A DNA stretch of 44,236 nucleotides from Rhizobiaceae bacterium (GTDB lineage: Bacteria; Pseudomonadota; Alphaproteobacteria; Rhizobiales; Rhizobiaceae), in NCBI GenBank assembly GCA_019635795.1, contig JAHBYV010000022.1, positions 1-44,236 of the forward strand, written 5' to 3'. Positions 28,076 through 37,754 of this stretch are shown here, piece after piece; positions within the stretch are counted from its first letter, which is position 1; the number at the start of each line of letters is the position of its first letter. Below the pieces are notes generated by a model, which ran no database searches, was not told the origin of the DNA, and saw only the letters and a list, made by a program, of their open reading frames with translations. The translations under genes and the position numbers were made by a program.

Positions 28076-29104
28076 ATGGCGGTGCTTGTAACCGGCGGGG
28101 CCGGGTATATTGGAAGTCACATGGCGTGGGAGCTGCTCGACGCCGGCGCGGAAGTCGTCGTGGTCGATAGCCTCTCCACGGGCTTCGATTGGGCGGTGGC
28201 ACCCGGTGCAACCTTCGTAAGGGGCGACATTGGCGACATGGAGCTGATGAGCAACGTCGTTGCTCGATATGGCGTTGAGTCGATTATCCACTTCGCGGGA
28301 TCGATTGTAGTTCCGGACTCCGTTTCAAATCCGTTGCTCTATTATCTCAACAACACCACCAAAACGCGTAATCTGCTGGAAGTGGTCGCAAGGAGCGGAG
28401 TGAAGCATTTCCTTCTTTCATCCACTGCCGCTGTCTATGGCGACCATGGACCCGTGCCAGTTCGGGAAGATGCTTCCCTCAATCCGGAATCCCCTTACGG
28501 GCGTTCGAAGCTGATGGCTGAGTGGATGCTGGCGGACGCGGCTGCGGCTCACAATTTTGCTTACACGGTGTTGCGATACTTCAACGTCGCAGGAGCCGAC
28601 CCCAAGGGACGTGCTGGCCAGTCCACGCCGGGCGCGACACATCTCATAAAGGTCGCGAGCGAGACCGCATTGGGCAAGCGACCATTCATGCAGGTATTCG
28701 GCGACGATTACGAAACGTTGGACGGAACATGCGTAAGAGACTTTATCCATGTATCAGACCTTGTTTCGGCCCATTGTCTTGCCCTTGGGCGCTTGCGCGC
28801 CGGTGGGTCAAACCTGACTGTCAACTGTGGCTATGGTCACGGCCACTCAGTGCTTGATGTTATCGAAAGTGTTCGTCGCGTCCTCGGTTCGGATTTTCCG
28901 GTTCGCATAGTGGAGCGTCGTCCTGGCGACCCTGCCTCAATCGTTGCAAACGCTGGTCTGGCACGCGCTGAACTCGGCTGGAAGCCTGCTCGAGATGAGC
29001 TTGATCTCATTGTCGGCGATGCGCTTGCATGGGAGGCTGAATTGTCAGGGCGCAACGTGAAAAGGGAACAATCTCGCCCACGGGCCGTTCTTTCAGTTGA
29101 ATGA
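28076..29104 (+). CDS. galE: UDP-glucose 4-epimerase
   Basis: This 342-residue extended short-chain dehydrogenase interconverts UDP-glucose and UDP-galactose for surface polysaccharide. The NAD-binding motif GGAGYIGSH is at residues 7-15, the catalytic set is STAAVYG and YGRSK (YxxxK), and GTCVRDFIHVSDLVSAH with NCGYGHGHSVLDVI is the usual C-terminal pattern. The ATG at 28076 starts the conserved MAVLVTGG and has GAGG just ahead; an ATG four codons upstream is also possible. UDP-N-acetyl or uronic-acid sugars cannot be ruled out as substrates. The DUF883-like gene follows 16 bases later, probably in the same operon. Confidence 0.93.
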   Translation: MAVLVTGGAGYIGSHMAWELLDAGAEVVVVDSLSTGFDWAVAPGATFVRGDIGDMELMSNVVARYGVESIIHFAGSIVVPDSVSNPLLYYLNNTTKTRNLLEVVARSGVKHFLLSSTAAVYGDHGPVPVREDASLNPESPYGRSKLMAEWMLADAAAAHNFAYTVLRYFNVAGADPKGRAGQSTPGATHLIKVASETALGKRPFMQVFGDDYETLDGTCVRDFIHVSDLVSAHCLALGRLRAGGSNLTVNCGYGHGHSVLDVIESVRRVLGSDFPVRIVERRPGDPASIVANAGLARAELGWKPARDELDLIVGDALAWEAELSGRNVKREQSRPRAVLSVE

Positions 29105-29120
29105 AGGAATGAGGGTCAGA

Positions 29121-29441
29121 ATGGCAAACTATTTTTCATCGTCCCGTGACGAAGTAATTGAGAATCTGGAAGATCAGCTCGCAGCGCTTCGTAAAGAAAT
29201 GAAGAGCCTTCGCAAAGTGGCGGCAAAGCGCGGAAGCGCAGCCTTTGAGGATGCGAGTGAAGGTTTCGCGAACATTTATGATGACATTTCGCACCGGGTG
29301 CTGGAAGCAGTTCCCCCTTTGCGCAGGTCTGCCCGGCGCGTTGAGAAACATGCTCGCGACAATCCCGCAGCCGCCGCAGCCGTTGGGCTGGTCGTTCTGG
29401 GACTGCTCGCAGCATTGATGATGCGGCGATCCTGGAGCTAA
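29121..29441 (+). CDS. DUF883/YqjD-like membrane-anchored protein
   Basis: This is a 106-residue protein with a long amphipathic helical region (residues 8-75, EVIENLEDQLAALRKEMKSLRKVAAKRG...) and a single C-terminal membrane helix (AAAAAVGLVVLGLLAALMM) ending in RRS. The layout is that of ElaB/YqjD/DUF883 proteins, which in E. coli are inner-membrane tail-anchored proteins, some ribosome-associated. The ATG at 29121 follows GAGGG. Two other in-frame ATGs lie a few codons upstream. Its stop overlaps the stop of the small minus-strand gene. Confidence 0.75.
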   Translation: MANYFSSSRDEVIENLEDQLAALRKEMKSLRKVAAKRGSAAFEDASEGFANIYDDISHRVLEAVPPLRRSARRVEKHARDNPAAAAAVGLVVLGLLAALMMRRSWS

Positions 29442-29584
29442 TTTTGCTCTATAGACACGCCGTTTTTGTCGAGGCGAAGCTCAATGCCTTCGGGCTTGGA
29501 TTCTTCGCGGAAGATGTAAATTCCCATGACAATGACGGCCACGAGAAGCGCGCCGAGCAGGATGTATAGCTGGTTTTGTTTCAT
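29438..29584 (-). CDS. 48-residue single-helix membrane protein
   Basis: This small gene encodes a protein with an N-terminal membrane helix (MKQNQLYILLGALLVAVIVM, then GIYIF) and a short charged tail (about residues 28-48) ending KNGVSIEQN. Similar tiny proteins with an (I/V)EI...KNG(V/I)SIE tail are common in Rhizobiales as I recall them, so it is likely real. It is convergent with the DUF883-like gene by a 3-base stop overlap. A purine-rich ATGAGAG stands ahead of the ATG. The function is unknown. Confidence 0.68.
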   Translation of the reverse strand: MKQNQLYILLGALLVAVIVMGIYIFREESKPEGIELRLDKNGVSIEQN

Positions 29585-29692
29585 GATGCTCTCATGTCAT
29601 AACCCATGGTGCCAGTCTACAATTTATGGTTGAGGCAAGACTGTAGGCGCAGTCGGACTCACACTGGGCCTCGCTAAGACACGGATCGGGTA

Positions 29693-30754
29693 ATGGAGCA
29701 GGTTTTCGACGGGCACAACGATGTTCTGCTGCGTCTGTGGTTGAATGCAAAAGCCGGTGGTGATCCGGTCAGAGAGTTCACCGACGGCACCTTTTCAGGA
29801 CATATAGACGGCCCAAGAGCAAAAGCGGGTGGATTGACCGGCGGCCTTTGCGCAATTTTTGTGCCTTCCGGAAAGCTGGTATTGGAAAAGCCCGATAAAT
29901 CGGGCCGCTACCACACGCCGCTATCTGAACCACTCGATCGCCAGATTTCGCTTGATATCGCCATCGAGCAGGCCGCCATTGCCTGGCGTCTGCACAACCA
30001 CAACGCCTGGAGCCTTTGCCGCAGTACAACAGACATCGATAGTGCTGTAGCCAAAGGAAGCTTTGCCGCAGTCTTGCATATGGAAGGGTGCGAGCCGCTG
30101 GATCGGGAACTTGCCGCGCTGGAACTATTTTATGCAGCAGGCTTACGGTCGCTTGGTCCTGTTTGGAGCCGGAACAATATCTTCGGTCACGGTGTGCCGT
30201 TCGCCTATCCACACGGTCCGGATGCCGGGCCAGGGTTGACTGATGCGGGGTTCGACCTCATTCGAGCGTGCAACCAATTGGGCATTCTTATCGATCTTTC
30301 GCATCTGACCGAGAAGGGCTTTTGGGATGTGGCGAAATCGACGGAACAGCCGCTTGTAGCCAGCCACTCCAACGCCCACGCTCTCACCCCGGTTGCCCGG
30401 AACCTGACCGACAGGCAGCTCGATGCCATAAGGGAAAGCAATGGGCTTGTCGGCCTGAATTTCGCAGTCACCATGTTGCGGCCCGATGGGGGAGACAACG
30501 TCACAACGCCGCTGGAAAATATGGTGCGGCACGTTGACTACATGGTTGAGCGTATGGGGATCAAGTGCGTCGCAATAGGCTCCGACTTCGACGGAGCATC
30601 TATCCCGGCCGCGATTGGCAATGCCGAAGGGCTTCCAGTTTTTGTTGATGCGCTTAAGCGCGCCGGATACGCGAATAGCGAGCTGGCAATGATCTGCAGG
30701 GAGAACTGGTTTCGAATCTTGCGTTGGGCATGGAAGGAAGAAGCGCCAGATTGA
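29693..30754 (+). CDS. membrane-dipeptidase family (M19) peptidase
   Basis: This is a 353-residue zinc dipeptidase of family M19 (renal dipeptidase-like). The metal ligands are visible: HxD in FDGHNDVLLRLW (His8, Asp10), Glu in VLHMEGCEPLD, His in VASHSNAHAL and the GSDFDG loop near the C-terminus. It hydrolyses dipeptides, possibly including D-amino acid-containing ones. There is no signal peptide, so it is probably cytoplasmic. No ribosome site is obvious before the ATG at 29693. It stands alone, with a hairpin right after its stop. Confidence 0.92.
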   Translation: MEQVFDGHNDVLLRLWLNAKAGGDPVREFTDGTFSGHIDGPRAKAGGLTGGLCAIFVPSGKLVLEKPDKSGRYHTPLSEPLDRQISLDIAIEQAAIAWRLHNHNAWSLCRSTTDIDSAVAKGSFAAVLHMEGCEPLDRELAALELFYAAGLRSLGPVWSRNNIFGHGVPFAYPHGPDAGPGLTDAGFDLIRACNQLGILIDLSHLTEKGFWDVAKSTEQPLVASHSNAHALTPVARNLTDRQLDAIRESNGLVGLNFAVTMLRPDGGDNVTTPLENMVRHVDYMVERMGIKCVAIGSDFDGASIPAAIGNAEGLPVFVDALKRAGYANSELAMICRENWFRILRWAWKEEAPD

Positions 30755-30785
30755 GGCGAAGGCCGGATTCAGTCAAGCCTTCGCC
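30755..30785. terminator. 9-bp stem hairpin between convergent genes
   Basis: GGCGAAGGC (30755-30763) pairs with GCCTTCGCC (30777-30785). It lies between the dipeptidase stop and the lipoprotein stop. There is no strong T-run, so termination is uncertain. Confidence 0.45.
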
Positions 30786-30795
30786 AGTGTAAGAA

Positions 30796-31077
30796 TTAGT
30801 AATTGCTGGGGCACCGGGCTTCGTAGATGCGGCCATATTCGTCGCGATAGCGGCACCAGCCGTCCCGCGGATTGCCATTTGCATCCATCGCCTTGCCGAC
30901 AAGTGCACCTGCCACGGCACCAACAGCGCCGCCAATAAGTGCGTTACGCGTGTCGTTTCCGCCTGCGGCTGTGCCGAGCGCAGCGCCGCCCAAACCACCA
31001 ATCACAGCTCCCTTTTCTGCATTCGTGCAGCCTGCGAGCGGAATGATCAGCGCCAATCCGAGCATGAGTTTTTTCAT
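30796..31077 (-). CDS. glycine-zipper lipoprotein
   Basis: This 93-residue protein begins MKKLMLGLALIIPLAGC, a lipoprotein signal with the lipobox LAGC (Cys17). Two glycine/alanine-rich stretches (AVIGGLGGAALGTAAGG and ALIGGAVGAVAGALVG) form a glycine zipper of the Rick_17kDa/OmpA-like type and probably insert in or pack against the membrane. The C-terminus is polar with two cysteines (DGWCRYRDEYGRIYEARCP). It is likely attached to the outer membrane. The ATG at 31077 is fixed by GGAGGTTGATT upstream. Confidence 0.88.
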   Translation of the reverse strand: MKKLMLGLALIIPLAGCTNAEKGAVIGGLGGAALGTAAGGNDTRNALIGGAVGAVAGALVGKAMDANGNPRDGWCRYRDEYGRIYEARCPSNY

Positions 31078-31254
31078 AATCAACCTCCAGAAATGACCCT
31101 TCAGGTGTTTAATGCATGGAAAGCCTATAGACACCACAACGCACCCGAACCAATTTGGCTCCATCCGCATTGGACTTGCGGAGCAATCATGCCCTTGTGG
31201 CACGTTTGCAACCGTCACATTCGGGCAGAAAATGGCGGCGACAAGGCAGGCTTG

Positions 31255-32082
31255 TCAAATTGTGTCTGGCGCGCATTGGTTGCGCGCTGCCAGCAACAAC
31301 TCAGACAGCTCCACAAACCCGGCTGCGCACCTTCCCTTTGTGACATAGCGAGGTGGCGCGTATATGGTTTTGCTGAAATCCATCACATTCGCCACACCGA
31401 CACTATTCTGAAAAAACTCGAACATGGGCTGGTCGTTCGGGCTATCTCCCGCAAAGACGATACGTGTGTTTTCAAGGTCTATATCCAAGTCGAAACAATC
31501 CTTCAGCATGAGCCGGGTCGTGCTGAGTTTGTCATATCCGCCGAACCAGCCATTCACGTGAATTGAGGAGATCTTCGCTGTTGCGCCCGCATCCTCGAAT
31601 ATCTGAACAATTCTTTCTATCGACGCTGCGGGTAGGGGAGGCACATCCTCCTTGAAGTCTATAGCAAGGTCAGCTTCCCGATAGGGTTGGTCCGCAGCGA
31701 CTGCGGCACCGGGGACCTCGCGCAGAACGCGCTCGCGTATCGCGTCGAGCTTTTGCCGGTCAGCGGTTCTATCCGTAAGTGATTTGGCGTAGGCGCGCTT
31801 CATAAGCCGTTCAGCAGGATCGAACCGAAAATAAAATGCGCCGTTTTCGCCAACGACGCCATCAACGGGCCATTGCCGCGCAATCATATCGCACCAGCCC
31901 GCCGGCCGCCCGGTGATCGGCGCAACGATGAAACCAGCGGTTTTAAGCGCTTCAAGAGCCGAATAGGCCGATGCAGGAAGCCGACCATCCTCAGTCAGCG
32001 TGTCGTCAATATCGGTTAGCACCACATCAACTTTCTTTCGAGCTTCAATGTCGAACTCCGAAAGTGACTTGATAGGTCTCAT
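31255..32082 (-). CDS. HAD-IIB phosphatase (mannosyl-3-phosphoglycerate/sucrose-phosphate phosphatase-like)
   Basis: This 275-residue protein is a Cof-type HAD hydrolase. The first HAD motif is LTDIDDTLTEDGRLP (nucleophile and acid-base aspartates near residues 22 and 24). ITGRPAGWCDMIA is motif II. ENTRIVFAGDSPNDQPMFEFF is motif IV with the GDSxND pattern, and the cap domain lies between. The sugar-phosphate substrate cannot be told; mannosyl-3-phosphoglycerate phosphatase is the common family label, but no synthase gene is adjacent. The start at 32082 has GGAGATC just ahead; the frame is open 12 codons further. Confidence 0.82.
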   Translation of the reverse strand: MRPIKSLSEFDIEARKKVDVVLTDIDDTLTEDGRLPASAYSALEALKTAGFIVAPITGRPAGWCDMIARQWPVDGVVGENGAFYFRFDPAERLMKRAYAKSLTDRTADRQKLDAIRERVLREVPGAAVAADQPYREADLAIDFKEDVPPLPAASIERIVQIFEDAGATAKISSIHVNGWFGGYDKLSTTRLMLKDCFDLDIDLENTRIVFAGDSPNDQPMFEFFQNSVGVANVMDFSKTIYAPPRYVTKGRCAAGFVELSELLLAARNQCAPDTI

Positions 32083-32213
32083 TGTTTGATCTCCGGTCCA
32101 CCTTGCAAGGAAGGCCAACTCTTCCCGTAGCGCAACGCCGTTCTGATTGTTTGCTGGGATTTATGGATGCTTGGCGCGACGCCAACCAATCTATTTTTCA
32201 ATCAGCGGATGAG

Positions 32214-32289
<76 letters not shown>

Positions 32290-32489
32290 ACACTGCGATT
32301 TCCTGGGAAACCGCCGCTAGATGTTCGGGAAAACCCCGAAAGCGCGTGGGTTATAGCACGGGATTATCGCCTGTCCAGCGGTCCAGCGATGAAATTTCGA
32401 GACTTACTACAACCTATTGACTTGATTGAGAAATCTTCTGTTTTGGGTGGTGTGGAAATGTATGTGCGACGGGTTTTTGCGGGCGCGGT

Positions 32490-32687
32490 TCAAAGATTTC
32501 CGCTTCCGTCTTCGTCATCGTCGCCGCGCGATCCGATAACATAGCTTCCGGAAAGCCACCGATTGAGATCGATTTCCTTGCAGCGTGTCGAGCAGAATGG
32601 ATAGGTTTCGCGAACGGAAGGCTTGCTGCACTCCGGGCAGGCGCGGCGGCTTCTGATCGGAGTCACCTTGGCCGAATCACTACTCAT
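32490..32687 (-). CDS. yacG: DNA gyrase inhibitor YacG (zinc-binding)
   Basis: This is a 65-residue zinc-finger protein of the YacG/DUF329 family. The four zinc cysteines are in CPEC (17, 20) and CSTRC (32, 36), followed by the conserved [14 protein letters not shown]. coli YacG binds GyrB and inhibits gyrase. It overlaps the maf stop by 4 bases (ATGA), so the two are translationally coupled. Confidence 0.94.
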   Translation of the reverse strand: MSSDSAKVTPIRSRRACPECSKPSVRETYPFCSTRCKEIDLNRWLSGSYVIGSRGDDDEDGSGNL

Positions 32688-33328
32688 TTTCGAACCGGTT
32701 TGGGTTGTCCGACTGTTAGCCAGCCGAAATGCACGGGGTAACCGTCGGCGCTTAGCAGGCCAACGGTTTCATACAGAGGCAAGCCCACCACATTGGTATA
32801 TGAGCCGACCAGTTTGACGACAAAGCTTCCCGCCAACCCCTGAACACCATAGGCTCCAGCCTTGCCGCGCCATTCACCGGAAGCAAGATAAGCATCAAGC
32901 TCGGGGCGAGACAGGCGCTTGAAGCGGACACGGGTTTCGACCAGACGCTGCCGAACTTTTCCATCAGGGGTGATGAGGCAGATACCGGAATAGACGCGAT
33001 GCGCTCGGCCGGACAACAGTTTCAGGCAGTTTGCCGCTTCATCAAGTATCTCCGCCTTCGGCAAGATACGGCGGCCAACAGCAACAACGGTGTCGGCTGC
33101 CAATACGAATGATGGCGCGTAGTCCTGCTCTTCTTTCAGGCGCCCCAAAGCATTGTCCGCCTTTTCGCGGGCCAGCCGCTTGGCGACAGAACGCGGATGC
33201 TCCGATTGAAGGGGTGTTTCGTCTATATCGGTCGGAAACACGCGATCAGGCTCGATACCCGCTTGTTGCAGCAACTCAATTCGGCGCGGGGAGCCGGATG
33301 CAAGTATGAGCTTTTTATCGCTGCTCAT
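32684..33328 (-). CDS. maf: Maf-family nucleotide pyrophosphatase
   Basis: This is a protein of about 214 residues of the Maf family, which hydrolyses non-canonical or canonical NTPs to NMPs. The N-terminal [15 protein letters not shown] holds the SxSPRR phosphate-binding motif, followed by the DIDETP loop, [11 protein letters not shown] and VLAADTVV (catalytic Asp). [14 protein letters not shown] is the C-terminal family motif. The start is placed at 33328 (MSSDKKL); an ATG four codons upstream is equally open, and neither has a clear ribosome site. It stands between infA and yacG, the usual order. Confidence 0.93.
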   Translation of the reverse strand: MSSDKKLILASGSPRRIELLQQAGIEPDRVFPTDIDETPLQSEHPRSVAKRLAREKADNALGRLKEEQDYAPSFVLAADTVVAVGRRILPKAEILDEAANCLKLLSGRAHRVYSGICLITPDGKVRQRLVETRVRFKRLSRPELDAYLASGEWRGKAGAYGVQGLAGSFVVKLVGSYTNVVGLPLYETVGLLSADGYPVHFGWLTVGQPKPVRK

Positions 33329-33364
33329 CGCTAAAACCATCCCGGCATGAATCGTCGGATCGCT

Positions 33365-33583
33365 TTACTTGAAACGATACGTGATGCGGCCCTTGGTCAG
33401 ATCGTAGGGCGTCATCTCAACCAGAACCTTGTCGCCCGTGAGCACACGAATGCGGTTTTTGCGCATGCGTCCAGCCGTATGGGCAATGATCTCATGCTCG
33501 TTTTCGAGCTTTACGCGGAACATCGCGTTGGGCAACAATTCTGTGACCGTGCCCGGAAATTCGAGGACTTCTTCCTTCGGCAT
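33365..33583 (-). CDS. infA: translation initiation factor IF-1
   Basis: This 72-residue S1/OB-fold protein has the standard IF-1 sequence: [24 protein letters not shown], then [33 protein letters not shown]. It binds the 30S A site during initiation. The length and both ends are as in the family. It lies 37 bases upstream of maf. Confidence 0.97.
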   Translation of the reverse strand: MPKEEVLEFPGTVTELLPNAMFRVKLENEHEIIAHTAGRMRKNRIRVLTGDKVLVEMTPYDLTKGRITYRFK

Positions 33584-33691
33584 TCTTTACCTTTGCATGG
33601 AATAACGCTTCTTCGGCATGTGCCGAAAAGCTGGCGGAACCTATAGTATTGAAATGGATTTGTGAACCTTGGATTTGAAAGTCTGTCGTTT

Positions 33692-34174
33692 TTAACCACG
33701 CCAATGCAAAACGCAGACCAATGTAAACAGTCGGCGGGCTGTGTTGAAGTCCATTTCGATCTTGCCTGACAGGCGGTCCATCAGGGTTTGCGAGCCTTCA
33801 TTGTGAAGCCCACGCCGCCCCATGTCTATCGCTTCGATCTGGCGAGGTGTGGAAGAACGTATGGCCTCGTAATAGCTCTCACAGATCATATAGTAATCCT
33901 TGATGATCCTGCGAAAAGGCGTGAGCGACAATATGTGCGTTACGACTTGATCGCCGTTTTCGCGCGAGATGGCAAAGACAAGCCTTGATTCGGCCAGCGA
34001 AAGCTTGAGCCTGTATGGTCCGCCCCCGTCATTCACCGGCGCGAAGCTGTTTTCCTCAATCAGGTCGAAAATTGCGACAGCGCGTTCGTGCTCGACATCT
34101 GGCGTCGAACGACCAATGGATTCGTCGAGTTCGACGTCCACCAGTCTCGCATTCGTCCGCCCGCTTCCCGACAT
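33692..34174 (-). CDS. UPF0262 family protein
   Basis: This is a 160-residue protein of the alphaproteobacterial UPF0262 family, with [59 protein letters not shown] and the C-terminal [20 protein letters not shown] typical of the group. No function is established. It begins 6 bases after the hisD stop on the same strand, so it is part of the hisD operon. In several relatives a low-molecular-weight phosphatase gene lies between this gene and infA; here only 108 non-coding bases do. Confidence 0.93.
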   Translation of the reverse strand: MSGSGRTNARLVDVELDESIGRSTPDVEHERAVAIFDLIEENSFAPVNDGGGPYRLKLSLAESRLVFAISRENGDQVVTHILSLTPFRRIIKDYYMICESYYEAIRSSTPRQIEAIDMGRRGLHNEGSQTLMDRLSGKIEMDFNTARRLFTLVCVLHWRG

Positions 34175-34180
34175 TCACGC

Positions 34181-35479
34181 CTACATGTTCAATCTTATGG
34201 CGACAGACCGCGCGTGGCCGTCCAGACCTTCGGCGTTTGCCAAGGCTATGGCCGCAGGGGCAAGCTGGCGCAACTGTTCGGGTCCAAGTTTCAGAATGGA
34301 CGTGCGTTTGACAAAATCAAGCACTGAAAGCCCGGAGGAAAATCTCGCCGAGCGGGCCGTTGGCAAAACGTGATTCGATCCGCCAACATAATCTCCAATT
34401 ACTTCGGGTGTGTGGCGACCAATAAAGACTGCGCCTGCATTTCTCATTCGTGCAAAGAAAGCCTCTGCGTCATCAAAAGCAAGTTCGACATGCTCGGCTG
34501 CAATTCGGTCAACAAGTGGAAGTGCTGCGTCCAGTTCGGGCACGAGAATGACCGCACCGAATTCGCGCCAGCTTTCTTCGGCGTGCTCCGGCCGGGGCAG
34601 GGCTGCAATCTGCCGACGGACTGCATTCTCTACCGAATCGGCAAAGCCAGCATCGTCTGTGATCAGGATGGATTGAGCCCCACCGCCGTGTTCAGCCTGT
34701 GCAATCAGATCTGCTGCGATCCAGTCCGGATCGTTCTGTCCATCGGCGACGACCAACACTTCCGATGGCCCGGCAATCATATCAATGCCCACTTGCCCGA
34801 ACACCTGCCGCTTGGCGGCCGCCACATAGGCATTGCCAGGTCCAACAATCTTGGCAACCGGTGAGACCGTCTCTGTTCCATAGGCCAGTGCAGCAATAGC
34901 CTGCGCGCCGCCCACACGATAGATCTCCGTGACGCCCGCAATATCTGCTGCCACCAGAACCAGCGGGTTGATTTTTCCGCCACTCGCGGGAACGACCATG
35001 GCCAGTCGCTGAACCCCGGCAACCCTTGCTGGAACCGCATTCATGAGCACCGAACTTGGATACGATGCCAGTCCACCCGGAACATAAAGGCCGACAGATT
35101 CAACAGGCGTCCAGCGCGAACCCAACTCTGCGCCGATTGGATCAATGTAGCGCTCATCCTTCGGCGACTGACGCTTATGGTGCGCTTCAATCCGGTCGCG
35201 CGCAAACCGTAAGGCATCGACCGCTGACGCATCGGCTTCGTCGTATGCGGTCTTTACTGCGTCAGCCGAAACAGCAATCCCGATCTGCCCAAGGTCAGCC
35301 TTGTCGAATTTTCGCGTGAGATCGATCAGGGCCTCGTCGCCGCGAGCGCGCACATCGGCAATGATCGCGCGCACCGCCTCATCAACCTGAGGTGATGCTT
35401 CGCGCTTTGTGTTCAGGAATGCTCGAAAGGCATTCTCAAAGCCATCATCGGCCATGTTCAATCTGATTGGCATTCTCAA
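34181..35479 (-). CDS. hisD: histidinol dehydrogenase
   Basis: This 432-residue zinc- and NAD-dependent enzyme carries out the last two steps of histidine synthesis. Motifs are SVGLYVPGGLASYPSSVLMNAVPA, VGPGNAYVAAAKRQVFGQVGIDMIAGPSEVL, the zinc ligand region AQAEHGGGAQ, and AEHVELAFDDAE and GGSNHVLPT near the end. The start at 35479 overlaps the DUF2948 stop by 4 bases; a second ATG two codons later also fits. The gene is coupled to DUF2948 upstream and UPF0262 downstream. Confidence 0.96.
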   Translation of the reverse strand: MRMPIRLNMADDGFENAFRAFLNTKREASPQVDEAVRAIIADVRARGDEALIDLTRKFDKADLGQIGIAVSADAVKTAYDEADASAVDALRFARDRIEAHHKRQSPKDERYIDPIGAELGSRWTPVESVGLYVPGGLASYPSSVLMNAVPARVAGVQRLAMVVPASGGKINPLVLVAADIAGVTEIYRVGGAQAIAALAYGTETVSPVAKIVGPGNAYVAAAKRQVFGQVGIDMIAGPSEVLVVADGQNDPDWIAADLIAQAEHGGGAQSILITDDAGFADSVENAVRRQIAALPRPEHAEESWREFGAVILVPELDAALPLVDRIAAEHVELAFDDAEAFFARMRNAGAVFIGRHTPEVIGDYVGGSNHVLPTARSARFSSGLSVLDFVKRTSILKLGPEQLRQLAPAAIALANAEGLDGHARSVAIRLNM

Positions 35480-35910
35480 ACCTTATGCACTGGACGGGAG
35501 GAAGCCTCCCAAGCTCCGCCGAAATCTGTGAGGCGTGCTTCAATACACTCCACATGAGCCCTGATTGCACCACCGCCGGCAAAAACCAGCTCTATTACGC
35601 CTGCCGGCAATTCGCTGGCTGCAAATGTTACCGCCAGAAGTGACAACACCTCGGCGCTTTTACCGCGCGGAATGCCAGAAGATTGGACCGAGGTAACGCG
35701 ATCAATATGCAGTACGGAGTTTCGGCGCTCATTGTGCTGACGAAGAACGCCCTTTGCCTCTTCCCACGCAAAACGGTTCATAGGCAGAATCAGGCTCTCC
35801 CTTTTCGGAATGTACTGAATCTCCCCAGCTTTGATCACAGCGTCCTGCACGTGTGCGGACACGATTTCCAGGTCGTCTGCGTCGAGCGCTATGAGCTTGA
35901 GCGGCGTCAT
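35476..35910 (-). CDS. DUF2948 family protein
   Basis: This 144-residue protein starts MTPLKLIALDADDLEIVSAHVQDAVIK, the conserved N-terminus of the alphaproteobacterial DUF2948 family, and continues with NRFAWEE and VLELVFAGGGAIR-like strands (ELVFAGGGAIRAHVECIEA). The function is unknown. The open frame extends 49 codons upstream but that stretch does not match the family and has no ribosome site. It is the first gene of the DUF2948-hisD-UPF0262 unit, a conserved arrangement behind murA. Confidence 0.92.
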   Translation of the reverse strand: MTPLKLIALDADDLEIVSAHVQDAVIKAGEIQYIPKRESLILPMNRFAWEEAKGVLRQHNERRNSVLHIDRVTSVQSSGIPRGKSAEVLSLLAVTFAASELPAGVIELVFAGGGAIRAHVECIEARLTDFGGAWEASSRPVHKV

Positions 35911-36151
35911 TCGGCTTATCCCGGCTAAAGTGGCTAAAGGCTTTGTTATGCGCTCGCGCGACATGGCGCAACCGGAACTCTTCGCAACTCGCCGCAGCGA
36001 GCAAACTCGACGGCCTGCAAGGCTTGAGGGAGCGAAAGCCCTGCAAAAGCCGGCCACTGACAGAAATATTTGAGAACTGAAGATTCTGCGTGATTTGGGT
36101 TAAAAAACGGTATATAGAATATTATGCCTTTAGCGGGGTTCGGGGTTGGAT

Positions 36152-36346
36152 ATGAGTAAACACAGTATAGCAAATCAATCTGTCGATCTGACGGAAATGG
36201 ACGTTCTTGTCGAGCCGGAAAGCGGCGACGTGTTCTGCATCTTCGAATTCGAAGAGGAGCCCACGATCGTCGTGCGCATGAACCGGTTCCGTTTCAAACA
36301 CTTCCAGAACAAATCAAAAGCAGCGCTGGCGCGTTTGCTTCACTGA
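36152..36346 (+). CDS. small acidic hypothetical protein
   Basis: This is a 64-residue soluble, acidic protein with a basic C-terminal helix (FRFKHFQNKSKAALARLLH). The middle, DVFCIFEFEEEPTIVVRMNRF, looks like two beta strands. It starts with ATG at 36152; a TTG two codons upstream is in frame. It is on the opposite strand from the flanking murA and DUF2948 genes and starts after an AT-rich stretch (GGTATATAGAATATTATG) that could hold a promoter. I do not recognise a family. It may be real because the codon pattern is good and it fills the gap exactly. Confidence 0.55.
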   Translation: MSKHSIANQSVDLTEMDVLVEPESGDVFCIFEFEEEPTIVVRMNRFRFKHFQNKSKAALARLLH

Positions 36347-36360
36347 TAGCCAGTCTCCGA

Positions 36361-37650
36361 TCAGCTGGAAAGGCGCTCTATTTGCGCGCCGCACCCTGAC
36401 AGCTTTTCTTCCAGGCGCTCGAAGCCGCGATCGAGGTGATAGACTCGATTAATCACGGTTTCGCCTTCTGCGGCGAGGCCGGCTATAACAAGCGAAACGG
36501 AAGCGCGCAGGTCTGTTGCCATCACTTGCGCGCCCTTCAATCTGGAAACGCCCTCGATCAGCGCTGTTTGCCCGGAAAGGGATATATGCGCACCCAATCG
36601 AGCCAGTTCCTGCACGTGCATGAACCGGTTTTCAAAGATTGTCTCGGTGATTTGAGATTTGCCTTTTGCCATGGTCATAAGCGCCATGAACTGCGCCTGC
36701 AAATCGGTAGGAAAGCCCGGAAAAGGCTCTGTAACCACATCGACCGGCGCTATTCCGCCGCCATTGCGCTGAACGCGAACTCCGGAATTGGTTGAGGTTA
36801 TTTCAGCACCGGTGCGCTCCAGAATGTCCAATGCCGATTGGAGCAGATCCGCTCGCGCGCCTTCCAGAAGCACGTCACCGCCGGTCATGGCAACTGCCAT
36901 GGCATAGGTCCCGGTTTCGATTCGATCTGGAATAACGCGATGGCGAGCTCCCGAAAGCGAGTCGACACCGTCAATCGTGATCGTTGATGTTCCTGCCCCT
37001 GAAATACGCGCACCCATGGCATTGAGACATTCAGCAAGATTGACGATCTCAGGTTCCCTTGCTGCGTTTTCGAGCACGGTTTCGCCGCGTGCCAAGCTGG
37101 CAGCCATCACCAAAACATGCGTTGCCCCAACGGAAACTTTCGGGAAAACGTAACGGTTGCCACGAAGCCGTTTGCGTGCGGATGCCACAACATAGCCACC
37201 TTCCACGTCGATTTCGGCACCCAGCGCTTGTAATCCGTCGATAAACAGATCAACCGGACGGGTTCCGATTGCACAACCGCCCGGCAAGGAAACGCGCGCT
37301 TCCCCCATACGAGCGAGTAGTGGCCCGATCACCCAGAAGCTGGCGCGCATTTTGGATACGAGCTCATATGGAGCAGTCGTGTCTACAATATTGCGCGCTG
37401 AAAAGTTGATGGTTCGTGCGTAAAGCTCACCCTGCTTCTCTCGACGGCCGTTCACGGAATGGTCAACTCCATGATTGCCGAGAATGCGGATGAGTTGCTC
37501 GACATCGGCCAGATGCGGCACATTCTCCAGGGTCAATGTGTCATCGGTCAGCAGCGAGGCGATGATCAGCGGCAGCGCTGCGTTCTTGGCACCGGAAATC
37601 GGAATGCTTCCACGCAGTTCATTTCCCCCAACGATTCTGATTCGGTCCAT
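36361..37650 (-). CDS. murA: UDP-N-acetylglucosamine 1-carboxyvinyltransferase
   Basis: This 429-residue cytoplasmic enzyme performs the first committed step of peptidoglycan synthesis, moving enolpyruvate from PEP to UDP-GlcNAc. The N-terminus has [24 protein letters not shown] (catalytic Lys22). The loop [16 protein letters not shown] carries the active-site cysteine (Cys126), the residue attacked by fosfomycin, so the enzyme should be of the sensitive type. The length is normal. It lies upstream of the DUF2948-hisD group on the same strand. Confidence 0.97.
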   Translation of the reverse strand: MDRIRIVGGNELRGSIPISGAKNAALPLIIASLLTDDTLTLENVPHLADVEQLIRILGNHGVDHSVNGRREKQGELYARTINFSARNIVDTTAPYELVSKMRASFWVIGPLLARMGEARVSLPGGCAIGTRPVDLFIDGLQALGAEIDVEGGYVVASARKRLRGNRYVFPKVSVGATHVLVMAASLARGETVLENAAREPEIVNLAECLNAMGARISGAGTSTITIDGVDSLSGARHRVIPDRIETGTYAMAVAMTGGDVLLEGARADLLQSALDILERTGAEITSTNSGVRVQRNGGGIAPVDVVTEPFPGFPTDLQAQFMALMTMAKGKSQITETIFENRFMHVQELARLGAHISLSGQTALIEGVSRLKGAQVMATDLRASVSLVIAGLAAEGETVINRVYHLDRGFERLEEKLSGCGAQIERLSS

Positions 37651-37754
37651 GAAGTGTCTTTCTGTCGCGCTGACGGGAAATGGTGGAGCGCCCGTCTATC
37701 GCATTGTGTGCGCCGGTTCAAGAAATGCAGCAAGACTCTGGCAAAGCGCTGGAA

